A DNA stretch of 64,000 nt. Source: Acidilutibacter cellobiosedens (GTDB lineage Bacteria > Bacillota > Clostridia > Tissierellales > Acidilutibacteraceae). The position numbers and the translations under genes were made by a program. The DNA lies in assembly GCF_004103715.1 (NCBI RefSeq), contig NZ_CP035282.1, positions 62,001-126,000 of the forward strand, in the 5' to 3' direction. The notes under the pieces were generated by a model, which did not search any database, was not told the DNA's origin, and saw only the letters and a list, made by a program, of their open reading frames with translations. Below are positions 51,341 to 60,118 of the stretch, piece after piece. Positions within the stretch are counted from its first letter, which is position 1. Each line of letters begins with the position of its first letter.

Positions 51341-51580
51341 TTGACTTTAGATAAGCTACAGGTAGGGCAGAGTAGAAGAATTTCCGCAGTAGGTGGACAA
51401 GGTGCTTTGAGAAGAAGACTGCTTGATATGGGATTGACACCGGGTACTTTGGTAACTGTGTGTAAAATGGCACCTATGGGTGATCCCATTGAATTGGAAT
51501 TAAGGGGCTATTCCCTTTCGCTTCGCCTGGAAGACGCAGCTAATATTGAACTTGAGGAGGAGAGTGAAGGACATGCATGA
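51341..51580 (+). CDS. feoA: FeoA ferrous iron transport accessory protein
   Basis: A 79-residue SH3-like FeoA: LDKLQVGQSRRISAV, RRRLLDMGLTPGTLVTVCKM, GDPIELELRGYSLSLR. It assists FeoB in ferrous iron uptake. TTG 51341 has AAGGAGG about 8 bases upstream; longer in-frame starts cover the ribosome site and are unlikely. The stop overlaps the feoB start by 8 bases. Confidence 0.9.
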   Translation: MTLDKLQVGQSRRISAVGGQGALRRRLLDMGLTPGTLVTVCKMAPMGDPIELELRGYSLSLRLEDAANIELEEESEGHA

Positions 51581-53591
51581 TGAATTGGTATTTGCATTGG
51601 CAGGCAACCAAAATAGTGGTAAGACTACTTTGTTTAATCAACTGACGGGTTCTAATCAGCATGTAGGTAATTTTCCCGGAGTCACAGTTGACCGTAAAGA
51701 CGGAAAGATTAGGGATCATGAATTTGCAACGGTTGTCGATCTGCCGGGAATTTATTCTCTCTCTCCTTATACCAGTGAAGAGATTGTGACTCGTGATTTT
51801 CTGATAGAAAATAAACCTGATGGAATTATTAATATCGTTGATGCTACTAATATCGAACGTAATTTATATTTGTCTTTGCAATTAATTGAATTAGGTATTC
51901 CTATGGTGCTGGCGTTGAATATGATGGATGAGATGAGGGCAAGCGGACGGAGTGTTGATGTTGCAGCTTTGTCAAAGGGACTCGGTATTCCTGTAATTCC
52001 TATATCTGCCAGCAAGGGAGAAGGAATTCATGAACTTGTAGATACTGCTATTGCTACGGCTCAGGCAAAACTGGTACCTACTATTGAAGATTTTTGCTCC
52101 GGAACGGTTCACCGCTGTATCCACAGTATTGCTCATTTAATTGAAGATCATGCTCAAAGACTTAATGTTCCGATGCGTTTTGCGGCTACTAAGTTGATCG
52201 AAGGGGACCCTCCTATGACTAAAAAATTAGGTCTTTCACAAAATGAGCTGGATGCTATTGAGCATATGATTCAGGAGATGGAGAATGAATTAGGGACGGA
52301 TCGGGAAGCTGCTTTAGCAGATATGCGTTATAATTTTATTGAAAATGTATGCCGAGATACTGTGAATAAAGGTGGAATCAATGTTGGGAGACAACGAAGC
52401 ATTAAAATTGACTCAATTTTAACTCATAAGTTTTTTGCTTTACCCATTTTTGTTGGTATCATGCTTTTAGTATTTTTCTTAACCTTTGGAGTAATCGGAC
52501 AACCCTTAAGTGATCTGTTAAGCAGCGGCATTGATTGGTTAAACGGAGAAATAGCGCAAAGCTTAAAAGCGCTGAATGTCAATCCGGTTATGCGTTCATT
52601 GATTGTTAAAGGTATTCTCACAGGTGTAGGAAGTGTGATTTCATTTTTGCCTATAATAGTCACATTGTTTTTATTTCTTTCAATATTAGAGGATTCTGGA
52701 TATATGGCGAGGGTAGCTTTTGTTATGGATAAACCTTTGCGTAAACTGGGCCTTTCGGGACGCAGCATAGTTCCAATGCTGATCGGTTTTGGATGTACAG
52801 TGCCTGCAACGATGTCGACACGTACCCTTGCCAGTGAGAGAGACCGAAAGATGACAATAATGCTGACTCCTTATATGAGTTGTTCGGCTAAATTGCCAAT
52901 CTATGCAGCCTTCACTGCTGCTTTTTTTCCAAGACATGCACCTTTGGTAATGATTACACTTTATATAATCGGAATTTTAATTGGTCTTCTGATGGTTATA
53001 ATTGTTAAACAGATTCCATATTTTAAAGGTAAACCAGTACCTTTTGTGATGGAGTTGCCTAATTATCGTATGCCCAGCTTTAAAAGCGTAATTTTGCTCA
53101 TGTGGGAAAAAGCAAAAGATTTTCTTACTCGTGCTTTTACAATTATTTTTATTGCTACAATTGTAGTCTGGTTTTTACAGACTTTTGATATGAGATTTAA
53201 TATGGTGGACAATCAGCAGACAAGTTTGTTGGCAACTGCCGGGAAATTTATAGCTCCGATTTTTAAATTTACCGGTTTTGGGTTCTGGCAAGCTGCTGTA
53301 GCGCTTATTACCGGTTTCATGGCAAAAGAATCCGTTATTAGTACATTAGCTGTTTTATCAGGAACATCCGTTGATGCACTTCCTACTGTCCTAACCGGTA
53401 TGTTCAACCCTGTTTCTGCTTTTAGTTTTCTGGTATTTACTTTATTATATACACCATGTGTTGCTGCTATTGCAACTATTAAAAGAGAATTTAATAATGG
53501 AATTCTTGCTTTTGTGATAGTAGTGGGACAATGTGTGGTTGCTTGGCTGTGGGCAGTTGCTTTTTATCAAGTAGGTTCGTGGATTTTTTAG
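51573..53591 (+). CDS. feoB: FeoB ferrous iron transporter
   Basis: A 672-residue GTPase-linked iron(II) permease. The G domain has G1 GNQNSGKT (11-18), G3 DLPG, and G4 NMMD; then the helical domain and two Gate motifs with the conserved cysteines (GFGCTVPATMSTRTL; MSCSAKLPIY), and eight to ten membrane segments ending QVGSWIF. It moves ferrous iron inward across the membrane. ATG 51573 overlaps feoA. A short stem, AATAACA/TGTTATT, follows near 53604-53622. Confidence 0.95.
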   Translation: MHDELVFALAGNQNSGKTTLFNQLTGSNQHVGNFPGVTVDRKDGKIRDHEFATVVDLPGIYSLSPYTSEEIVTRDFLIENKPDGIINIVDATNIERNLYLSLQLIELGIPMVLALNMMDEMRASGRSVDVAALSKGLGIPVIPISASKGEGIHELVDTAIATAQAKLVPTIEDFCSGTVHRCIHSIAHLIEDHAQRLNVPMRFAATKLIEGDPPMTKKLGLSQNELDAIEHMIQEMENELGTDREAALADMRYNFIENVCRDTVNKGGINVGRQRSIKIDSILTHKFFALPIFVGIMLLVFFLTFGVIGQPLSDLLSSGIDWLNGEIAQSLKALNVNPVMRSLIVKGILTGVGSVISFLPIIVTLFLFLSILEDSGYMARVAFVMDKPLRKLGLSGRSIVPMLIGFGCTVPATMSTRTLASERDRKMTIMLTPYMSCSAKLPIYAAFTAAFFPRHAPLVMITLYIIGILIGLLMVIIVKQIPYFKGKPVPFVMELPNYRMPSFKSVILLMWEKAKDFLTRAFTIIFIATIVVWFLQTFDMRFNMVDNQQTSLLATAGKFIAPIFKFTGFGFWQAAVALITGFMAKESVISTLAVLSGTSVDALPTVLTGMFNPVSAFSFLVFTLLYTPCVAAIATIKREFNNGILAFVIVVGQCVVAWLWAVAFYQVGSWIF

Positions 53592-53732
53592 AGGGATGGT
53601 CTAATAACAGCAATTGTTATTTAACTGTAGTTACGAAACTGAATGTATATCTATATTTTACTAAATGTACTATTCGGATATAACAAAAGTATGGTATTAT
53701 TAAATAGAATAAAATTTTGGAGGGTATGGAGT

Positions 53733-54839
53733 ATGGGAAAATCAAAAGTGTATTTTACAAACATGCATGCAACTATTAAGGAAAACTTACCGCAAAAGCT
53801 TAGGCGTCTTATCAAAACAGCAGGAATTGGACAGATAGATTTTGATAGAAAATTTACAGCAATAAAAATTCATTTTGGAGAACCGGGGAATTTGGCGTAT
53901 TTACGTCCTAATTATGCAAAAACTGTAGCAGATGTTGTGAAAGAATTGGGTGGAAAGCCATTTTTAACTGACTGTAATACCTTGTATGTAGGCGGAAGGA
54001 AAAATGCTTTGGATCATTTGAGTTCTGCTTATGTTAATGGTTTTTCTTTACTTTCAACGGGCTGTCATATAATAATAGCTGATGGGTTGAAAGGTACTGA
54101 TGAAGCCTTGGTGCCTGTGAAGAACGGAGAATATGTAAAAGAGGCAAAAATAGGCCAAGCTGTCATGGATGCAGATGTATTTATTTCCCTTAGCCATTTT
54201 AAAGGGCATGAATCGACAGGCTTTGGAGGTACATTAAAAAATATTGGGATGGGTTGCGGATCTCGCGCAGGGAAAATGGAGATGCACAGTAGTGGAAAGC
54301 CTCATGTTTCCCATAGTAAATGTGTAGGTTGCGGGACATGTATTAAAAACTGTGCCCATGATGCAATTACATTAAAAGACCATAAGGCTACAATAGACCA
54401 TAATAAATGTGTAGGCTGCGGCAGATGCATAGGGGTCTGTCCTATGGATGCGGTTCAACCTGCATCAGATGAATCTAATGACATTTTAAATAAAAAAATT
54501 GCAGAATATTCAGCAGCGGTACTTTATGGACGTCCCAATTTCCATATCAGTTTAGTAATAGATGTTTCTCCTTATTGTGACTGCCATAGTGAAAATGATA
54601 TTCCAATTGTTCCCGATGTAGGAATGTTTGCTTCCTTTGATCCCGTTGCTCTGGATGTGGCCTGTGCAGATGCTGTAAATCGTCAGTCTGTTATAAAGGG
54701 GAGTATTCTTGAAAAAAACGGTCATAAACATCAGGATTACTTTACAGATGTCAGTCCAGAAACCAATTGGAGGGTGGCAATAGATCACGCTGTTAAGCTG
54801 AATCTTGGAAATAAGGAATATGAATTGATAACGATATAG
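53733..54839 (+). CDS. DUF362 protein with two 4Fe-4S clusters
   Basis: A 368-residue redox protein. A DUF362 domain (start MGKSKVYFTNMHATIKENLP, FTAIKIHFGEPGN, HFKGHESTGFGGTLKNIGMG) is interrupted by a ferredoxin-like pair of motifs, CVGCGTCIKNCAHDA and CVGCGRCIGVCPMDA, followed by the rest of DUF362 with FDPVALDVACADAVN. Its substrate is unknown; in anaerobes such proteins are predicted electron carriers or reductases. TTGGAGGG precedes ATG 53733; a longer in-frame ORF begins upstream but lacks a ribosome site. Confidence 0.85.
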   Translation: MGKSKVYFTNMHATIKENLPQKLRRLIKTAGIGQIDFDRKFTAIKIHFGEPGNLAYLRPNYAKTVADVVKELGGKPFLTDCNTLYVGGRKNALDHLSSAYVNGFSLLSTGCHIIIADGLKGTDEALVPVKNGEYVKEAKIGQAVMDADVFISLSHFKGHESTGFGGTLKNIGMGCGSRAGKMEMHSSGKPHVSHSKCVGCGTCIKNCAHDAITLKDHKATIDHNKCVGCGRCIGVCPMDAVQPASDESNDILNKKIAEYSAAVLYGRPNFHISLVIDVSPYCDCHSENDIPIVPDVGMFASFDPVALDVACADAVNRQSVIKGSILEKNGHKHQDYFTDVSPETNWRVAIDHAVKLNLGNKEYELITI

Positions 54840-54849
54840 AACAGCACGA

Positions 54850-55705
54850 GGGGACGGTTCTTTTGTGTTGTTTTCACCTCTAATTTATGTTAGAATGAAT
54901 ATAAATTGGAGGTGATTTTTATGTCAAGAAAGGCAAGAGAAAAAAGCAGTACCGGAATATATCATGTGATTCTTAGAGGAATAAATGGACAGATAATATT
55001 TAAAGATAATGAAGATTATAAAAAATTAATTCAGACAATTAACGAATATAAGGAAATATCGGGATATGAAATATATGCTTTTTGTCTTATGAACAACCAC
55101 ATACATTTACTAATGAAAGAGGGAAAAGAAGATTTAGGAATAGTTTTTCGAAGGATAGGAGCTAGTTATGTATATTGGTATAATAGGAAATATAAAAGAA
55201 GAGGACATTTATTTCAAGACAGATATAAAAGTGAGCCGGTAGAAGACGATAAATATTTTTTGACGGTATTGAGATATATACATCAAAATCCGATCAAAGC
55301 AGGTATTGAGACCAATATATCAAAATATCCATGGAGCAGCTATAATGAGTATTTGGGAAAAGAAAATATTTGTGATATAAAGTTTGCATTAGATTTTTTT
55401 GCAGACGAAAAGAAAAGAGCAGTGGATTTGTTTAAAAAATTTAATAGTGAGGAAAATGATGATAAATGTTTTGAATATGAGAAAGACGGCAGGATTGATG
55501 ATATAGAAGCTGCAAAGTTAATAGAGAAAACAGCAAAAGTAGAAAATCCAAATCAAGTTCAAAATTGTGAAAAAGAAAAAAGAGATAAAATAATTAAAGA
55601 GTTAAAGAATGGTGGATTATCAATAAGGCAAATAGAAAGATTAACAGGAATTAGTTTTGCTGTAATAAGGAGGATATAGCACAGAAGAACCGTCCCCTTG
55701 TGTTG
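54850..55705 (+). mobile_element. REP-type transposase unit bounded by 13-bp inverted repeats
   Basis: GGGGACGGTTCTT (54850-54862) at the left and AAGAACCGTCCCC (55685-55697) at the right are perfect inverted repeats. Each is followed by the direct octamer TTGTGTTG. They enclose the single RAYT gene. This GGGGACGGTTC motif is widely dispersed in clostridial-type genomes. The unit moves as single-stranded DNA by family knowledge. Confidence 0.75.
54921..55679 (+). CDS. REP-associated tyrosine (Y1) transposase, RAYT
   Basis: A 252-residue transposase of the IS200/IS605-like Y1 superfamily. The N-terminal IYHVILRGINGQIIF, the HUH motif in MNNHIHLLM, the region FQDRYKSEPVEDD and the catalytic-Tyr helix near YIHQNPIKAG are visible, then an extra helix-turn-helix-like C-terminus (NGGLSIRQIERLTGISFAVI). 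GGAGGTGA precedes ATG 54921. It lies within inverted repeats as usual for RAYT/REPIN units. Confidence 0.88.
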   Translation: MSRKAREKSSTGIYHVILRGINGQIIFKDNEDYKKLIQTINEYKEISGYEIYAFCLMNNHIHLLMKEGKEDLGIVFRRIGASYVYWYNRKYKRRGHLFQDRYKSEPVEDDKYFLTVLRYIHQNPIKAGIETNISKYPWSSYNEYLGKENICDIKFALDFFADEKKRAVDLFKKFNSEENDDKCFEYEKDGRIDDIEAAKLIEKTAKVENPNQVQNCEKEKRDKIIKELKNGGLSIRQIERLTGISFAVIRRI

Positions 55706-55761
55706 TTGACAGGAAAAAAGAATTTTGATATAATATGAATGAATAATAATATTATTCATTC
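55706..55761 (+). promoter_or_regulatory. TetR gene promoter and operator
   Basis: TTGACA (55706-55711), 17-base spacer, TATAAT (55729-55734): full consensus. The dyad GAATGAATA-N7-TATTCATTC follows at 55737-55761, where a bound repressor would block transcription. TTGACA directly abuts the right end of the RAYT unit, so that insertion may have supplied or disturbed the promoter. Confidence 0.85.
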
Positions 55762-55781
55762 TGGAAAGGCGGGAAGATAAA

Positions 55782-56345
55782 TTGTTGGATAAAAAGGCAG
55801 AGATTTTTAAAGCTGGTAGAGAACTATTTTTTTTGAAGGGCTTTAAGGATGTTAATGTTTCAGCTATAACGAAACGAGCAGGCGTTGGAGTCGGAACTTT
55901 TTATAATTATTACCCATCAAAAGAGGAGCTTTTTTTCGATATTTATTTCAAGGAAAACGAAGCGGTCAAAAAGTCTATTGTGAAATCCCTTAATTTAAAT
56001 GATGACCCAATCGCATTGGTTACAAAATTCTTATCGCTAAGTACAGACACTATAAGTAAAAATCGAATTTTACAGGAATGGTATAACAAAGATATTTTTG
56101 GTGATTTAGAGCAACGATATCATGATAAATACGGTTGTTTTTTGTTTGATTCTTACATGGATTTGTTAAAGAAATGGAAACTGGAAAATAAAATAAGAAA
56201 TGATATCGACGACGGACTCCTTTTTGCACTTATGAAATCCGTAGTCTACCTTGATACGCACAAAGAGGGAATAGGGATTCAATATTTCCCACAAGTTATT
56301 CAGGTGCTTGTAGAATTCATTATGAAGGGTTTAACGGATTGCTAA
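55782..56345 (+). CDS. TetR-family transcriptional regulator
   Basis: A 187-residue TetR regulator: N-terminal helix-turn-helix FKAGRELFFLKGFKDVNVSA, ITKRAGVGVGTFYNYYPSKE, then an alpha-helical ligand domain. It likely represses itself and the following CDP-alcohol phosphatidyltransferase gene through the GAATGAATA-N7-TATTCATTC sites. TTG 55782 is the first start after a GGCGGGAAG site. Confidence 0.9.
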   Translation: MLDKKAEIFKAGRELFFLKGFKDVNVSAITKRAGVGVGTFYNYYPSKEELFFDIYFKENEAVKKSIVKSLNLNDDPIALVTKFLSLSTDTISKNRILQEWYNKDIFGDLEQRYHDKYGCFLFDSYMDLLKKWKLENKIRNDIDDGLLFALMKSVVYLDTHKEGIGIQYFPQVIQVLVEFIMKGLTDC

Positions 56346-56361
56346 AAAGAAGAAACAATTT

Positions 56362-56414
56362 TTTTATCGCATGGTGAATGAATATTTTTTATATTCATTC
56401 ACCATGCGATAAAA
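56362..56414. promoter_or_regulatory. 24-bp perfect hairpin containing TetR-type operator
   Basis: Arms 56362-56385 and 56391-56414 are exact inverse complements around a T5 loop. Inside lies GAATGAATA (56376-56384), 7 bases, TATTCATTC (56392-56400), the same operator as before the TetR gene. Besides being an operator it could stop transcription of the TetR gene. It stands 60 bases before the next gene. Confidence 0.85.
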
Positions 56415-56473
56415 TGTACTGATATTCGATATTATTATGGTTGAAAATTATTTAGGAATGGAGGTAGTACAAA

Positions 56474-57028
56474 GTGATTAAAAATATTTTAGTAAATATA
56501 CTAACATTATTACGAATTCCGCTCTCGTTGATATTCTATAATGTGGTACAGCATGATGCCAACCCGTTTTTACCTTGCACTGTGCTATTCATATTAGTAG
56601 CGGCATCGGATTATTTTGATGGAAAACTGGCGCGTAAGTATGGTGTGCAGAGCGGCATTGGCGCAATACTGGATGTAATGGCGGATTTTTTCTTTATTAT
56701 AATGGCCAGCTTATCGCTGTCTTTCCGAGGTATGTTTCCTCACTGGATGCTGGGGGTCATTATATTCAAATTTTTAGAATTCTGGGTTACTTCCGTTATC
56801 TTTAACAGAGGAAGCAAAAATACATCTGTGTTTCTATTTGATCCTTTGGGAAGAATCGTGGCAGTATTATTTTATCTGCTGCCTATATTAATGTTACTGT
56901 TTACTCTTTGTTTATCTGCTGATATACACCAAATTGCTCTTGCAATAATTTATGGGGGAATAACAAGCCTTGCCCTTTTATCTTCAACTTTGAGAATTTC
57001 ATCGTTTATAAAGCTTATAAAAGGATAA
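56474..57028 (+). CDS. CDP-alcohol phosphatidyltransferase family protein
   Basis: A 184-residue membrane enzyme with the full family signature D-G-X2-A-R-X8-G-X3-D-X3-D in FDGKLARKYGVQSGIGAILD and MAD, plus about five membrane segments. The family makes phospholipids from CDP-diacylglycerol and an alcohol; the alcohol cannot be told. GGAGG precedes GTG 56474. Its expression is probably controlled by the TetR gene just upstream. Confidence 0.85.
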   Translation: MIKNILVNILTLLRIPLSLIFYNVVQHDANPFLPCTVLFILVAASDYFDGKLARKYGVQSGIGAILDVMADFFFIIMASLSLSFRGMFPHWMLGVIIFKFLEFWVTSVIFNRGSKNTSVFLFDPLGRIVAVLFYLLPILMLLFTLCLSADIHQIALAIIYGGITSLALLSSTLRISSFIKLIKG

Positions 57029-57128
57029 CTGCTTTCTTGTAAAGGATGGTTTTGATAAACGGTTCAGACTGTTTCATTTCATAGCGGTAGATGTTGGTTT
57101 GTAATAGATGAAACGGCAAAAGACAGGA

Positions 57129-57165
57129 TCACAATCAGCCAGCGGATATCTCTGACTGATTGTGA
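57129..57165. terminator. Bidirectional terminator between convergent genes
   Basis: TCACAATCAG (57129-57138) pairs with CTGATTGTGA (57156-57165), with inner CAG/CTG. It serves the phosphatidyltransferase gene and the leftward NifX-like gene. The other bases of the gap 57029-57198 show no gene. Confidence 0.65.
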
Positions 57166-57198
57166 CAGGTGCTTTCCTCCCTCTTTGATGTTGATGTT

Positions 57199-57555
57199 TT
57201 ATTCTTTACATTCGTCGGCATGCTTGTGTTCATGACAGGCAGAACCAGTGGATTTTAATTTACCTTGTAAATAATTATTCACGGCTGTTTCGGATTCTCC
57301 TGATGCTCCGGTGATAACCTTAATTCCTTTTTCATTGAAAATATCAATTGCACCGCCGCCCATACCGCCTGATATGATGACATTTATTCCTTTATCATAT
57401 AGGAATACCGGCAAAAATCCGGGTTTATGTCCGGGGTTTTGGATAAACTCCTTATTTTTAATTTGATTATTTTCAACTTCAAAGATTGTAAAACCTTCAC
57501 AATGACCGAAATGTTCCGTTACCATTTTACCTTCACTTGCAACTGCGATTTTCAT
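57199..57555 (-). CDS. NifX/NifB-type dinitrogenase iron-molybdenum cofactor-like protein
   Basis: A 118-residue protein: MKIAVASEGKMVTEHFGHCE, then VIISGGMGGGAIDIFNEKGI and VNNYLQGKLKSTG, all typical of the small NifX/YkdB Fe-S-binding family. A His/Cys-containing tail (CHEHKHADE) may bind metal. In clostridia such genes accompany Mrp/NBP35 ATPases, which is the case here, so Fe-S cluster handling is likely. It is likely transcribed with the Mrp gene. AAAGGAG precedes ATG 57555. Confidence 0.85.
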   Translation of the reverse strand: MKIAVASEGKMVTEHFGHCEGFTIFEVENNQIKNKEFIQNPGHKPGFLPVFLYDKGINVIISGGMGGGAIDIFNEKGIKVITGASGESETAVNNYLQGKLKSTGSACHEHKHADECKE

Positions 57556-57671
57556 AATAAATTTCTCCTTTCAAATTTTATTTGAGCTGATAATTTATTT
57601 TATTAATTAATGCTATATATTATTTTTCAGGTAATTTTGATAGAAATTGGCCCACATTGATGTTCGGATTT

Positions 57672-58511
57672 TCATACAAAACTGTGTATATCAGTATCTT
57701 TAACAAGCATGTTTTCAATTTTGTCAGCAGCTTTGTCTAAATAATCATTATTGAAACGTTCAAATTCTCCTTTATCAACAAGCTGTGCCATGAGGGGATC
57801 AACAGGTATTTCACCGAGAACGTTAAGATTTAAATTTTTTGCTGTTTCCCTTAGATTGCTTTTGCCAAATAGATATATTTTTTCTCCACAGTTTGGACAT
57901 TTGATATAGCTCATATTTTCTATAATTCCTAAAACTGGTATATTCATATGTTTTGCCATATTGTAAGCTTTTTTTACAATCATGGAGACAAGTTCCTGCG
58001 GCGAAGTCACAATGATGATACCATCCAACGGAATAGACTGAAAGACGGTCAATGGCACATCTCCTGTTCCGGGAGGCATATCGATGAACAAAAAATCCAA
58101 ATCTCCCCAAATGACATCAGTCCAAAATTGTTTAACGGTACCTGCAAGTAAAGGGCCTCTCCAAATGACAGGTGCATCTGCTTGATCAAGCAACAAATTA
58201 ATTGACATAATGCTGATGTTATTATGGGTTTTTTCCGGCAAAATTCCCATTTCATTTACTTGGGCTTTTTTATTAATGCCGAACATTTTAGGAATAGAAG
58301 GCCCGGTAATATCGGCATCCAGTATACCTGTGTTATATCCTTTTCTGTTAATCAAAATAGACAGCATGGCTGCAACAAGTGATTTTCCTACACCTCCTTT
58401 ACCGCTGACCACTCCGATTACTTTTTTGATAGAATTAAAATTATTTGTTTTTTCCAAAAAACTTTGAGGGTTTCCCTCGCATCCCTCACAAGATTCTTTT
58501 TTTTCTGACAT
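57672..58511 (-). CDS. Mrp/NBP35-family Fe-S carrier ATPase
   Basis: A 279-residue ParA-like P-loop ATPase: deviant Walker A SGKGGVGKS near residues 36-44, Walker A' DADITGPSIPKMF, Walker B FIDMPPGTGD, and the CxxC pair CPNC at the typical Mrp position. The N-terminal CEGCEG may hold a bridging cluster. It is thought to deliver Fe-S clusters. A second gene (NifX-like) follows it on the same strand after 116 bases. AGGAG-type site precedes ATG 58511. Confidence 0.9.
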   Translation of the reverse strand: MSEKKESCEGCEGNPQSFLEKTNNFNSIKKVIGVVSGKGGVGKSLVAAMLSILINRKGYNTGILDADITGPSIPKMFGINKKAQVNEMGILPEKTHNNISIMSINLLLDQADAPVIWRGPLLAGTVKQFWTDVIWGDLDFLFIDMPPGTGDVPLTVFQSIPLDGIIIVTSPQELVSMIVKKAYNMAKHMNIPVLGIIENMSYIKCPNCGEKIYLFGKSNLRETAKNLNLNVLGEIPVDPLMAQLVDKGEFERFNNDYLDKAADKIENMLVKDTDIHSFV

Positions 58512-58680
58512 TATTTCTCAACTCCTAAATAAGTTATTTTAATTTTTTATCTAAAACCTTTGAGATTATACTCAAAAGTTTTTAGCTGAGTTATGTATTT
58601 TATAAAGTGAGAAACTCTTAATTTTTAATTGATTTTATTTTAAACATTAAATTATATATTTGTTAGGTAAGTTTCTTAAT

Positions 58681-58741
58681 AAACATTATGAGCATAAGTT
58701 CATAATGTTTATTTTAATATAGTTATGAGCATATGTCAATA
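58681..58741. promoter_or_regulatory. Palindromes upstream of mrp-like gene
   Basis: AAACATTATG (58681-58690) pairs with CATAATGTTT (58701-58710). A second motif, TTATGAGCATATG, starts at 58723. Both relate to the GCATATGC-centred palindrome at 59411-59450. The gap 58512-58816 holds no gene. Confidence 0.5.
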
Positions 58742-58757
58742 TTATTAAAGAAAAAAT

Positions 58758-58802
58758 AAAAATAAGACTAAAAAATTTTAAAATTTTTAGTCTTATTTTT
58801 AT
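58758..58802. terminator. Bidirectional terminator
   Basis: AATAAGACTAAAAA (58761-58774) pairs with TTTTTAGTCTTATT (58784-58797), with A-rich and T-rich flanks. It ends the DUF134 gene on the minus strand. Confidence 0.7.
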
Positions 58803-58816
58803 TTTAATTTATTATA

Positions 58817-59293
58817 TTATTCAATATTTCTACCATGTCGACAACAATTTCTTTGACAAAACTTACCTTTACAGTTTTTTCTGCAGATAATTTTTTCCGA
58901 ACCGCAGTTGGGACATGTATAATTTCCACTTTTAATGGATTCAAGATTTTCATAACTTTCCATCCATTCCTTTCCGCAATCCATACATTTTACCGGACAA
59001 ATATTGCAGGTAAAATTTCCTCCTTCTATATGAATAATTTTTCCGTTTACCAAACTATCGGCAATTTTTTCCCTTGCGGACAAAAGGATGCGTTGAAAAG
59101 TTGGACGGGATACCTCCATTTTTTTGGCACATTCGCTTTGCTCAAATCCTTCTAAGTCCTTTAAACGGATAGCCTCAAGTTCTTCAAGTTTCAATATATT
59201 TTCCGGAAGTTCTGCGACATCTTTTTCCGATGGAATGAAATAAGGAATAGCAGGAACGTTTTCGATTTTTCTCCACTTCGTTGGTCTCGCCAT
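58817..59293 (-). CDS. DUF134 helix-turn-helix protein with C-terminal zinc motifs
   Basis: A 158-residue DUF134 regulator-like protein: MARPTKWRKIENVPAIPYFI, LEELEAIRLKDLEGFEQSEC, then the helix-turn-helix KMEVSRPTFQRILLSAREKI. After residue 100 a cysteine-rich tail follows (CNICPVKCMDCG, CPNCGSEKI, CRKNCKGKFCQRNCC), longer than in most members and probably metal-binding. The family accompanies the NifX and Mrp genes and may sense Fe-S status. The long palindrome at 59411-59450 is a candidate target. Confidence 0.85.
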   Translation of the reverse strand: MARPTKWRKIENVPAIPYFIPSEKDVAELPENILKLEELEAIRLKDLEGFEQSECAKKMEVSRPTFQRILLSAREKIADSLVNGKIIHIEGGNFTCNICPVKCMDCGKEWMESYENLESIKSGNYTCPNCGSEKIICRKNCKGKFCQRNCCRHGRNIE

Positions 59294-59410
59294 TTTATCA
59301 ACTCCATTTTTAGGTTTGACTTTTTTAAATTTTAAACAGAAGCATTTATAATTAATTATATAAACAGTATTAAGCTATGTCAAATAATTGAAACCCATAG
59401 ATTTACCATC

Positions 59411-59450
59411 TTTAAAACAATCATAAGCATATGCTTATGATTGTTTTAAA
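59411..59450. promoter_or_regulatory. Perfect 40-base palindrome (operator or hairpin)
   Basis: A perfect 40-base dyad; each arm has 20 bases: TTTAAAACAATCATAAGCAT and its inverse complement. It lies between the start of the DUF134 gene and the end of the TlpA gene, so it may be a DUF134 operator and a terminator of the redox operon. The core GCATATGC also occurs upstream of the mrp-like gene. Confidence 0.7.
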
Positions 59451-59521
59451 GCTATTTTGGCCATATCCCAATAACTTTTATTTAATCTCATGTTTTGCTT
59501 TTATATATTAATTGTCAGACA

Positions 59522-60109
59522 TTATTTTATTAAATCAATTCCATTTTTCAAAGTCTTTGCATCAATAGCGCCTTCTGCCCCCGTTATAATATAACCGTCT
59601 TTGTCAATAAATATTGTTGTGGGTAGAGATACTATACCATATGTATCTGCGGCATCCTGCTTTATATCAAAATATACAGGAAAGGAAAAATCCTGTTTTT
59701 TTATATATTGTTCGCCTTTTTCTTTTGTTTCTTGTTGTCCGTCTACAAGATCTATCATCATGAATGTTACATCGTCTCCGGTCTCTTTATATACCTTATT
59801 AAATTCTGGCATTTCACTTTTACATGCAAGACACCAACTTGCCCAAAAGTTTAGCACAATGGGTTTACCAAACATATCTGATAACTTTACAGTATTTCCA
59901 TCCGCATCTAAAACTGTAAAATCAGGCGCTTTTGTTTTTTCTTTTTCCACATCTTGGTCGGATTGAGATATCTCATCTTTGTTTTGAGTAATATCCATAT
60001 CGTTTTGAGTAGATATTTTTTTGCTGAGTATGTTATACATAAAAATGGCTATAACAATAAACAAAGCAAATGCAAAAATTGATACTATTGTTTTTATTTT
60101 CTTATTCAT
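59522..60109 (-). CDS. TlpA/ResA-like membrane-anchored thioredoxin
   Basis: A 195-residue thiol-disulfide oxidoreductase: an N-terminal membrane anchor (about 7-28), then a thioredoxin domain with VLNFWASWCLACKSEMP (CxxC near residues 98-101), the cis-Pro loop SLPTTIFIDKDG and C-terminal helix. It reduces disulfides outside the membrane with electrons supplied by CcdA. It lies 9 bases after ccdA in the same operon. Confidence 0.9.
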   Translation of the reverse strand: MNKKIKTIVSIFAFALFIVIAIFMYNILSKKISTQNDMDITQNKDEISQSDQDVEKEKTKAPDFTVLDADGNTVKLSDMFGKPIVLNFWASWCLACKSEMPEFNKVYKETGDDVTFMMIDLVDGQQETKEKGEQYIKKQDFSFPVYFDIKQDAADTYGIVSLPTTIFIDKDGYIITGAEGAIDAKTLKNGIDLIK

Positions 60110-60118
60110 ATATACCTC

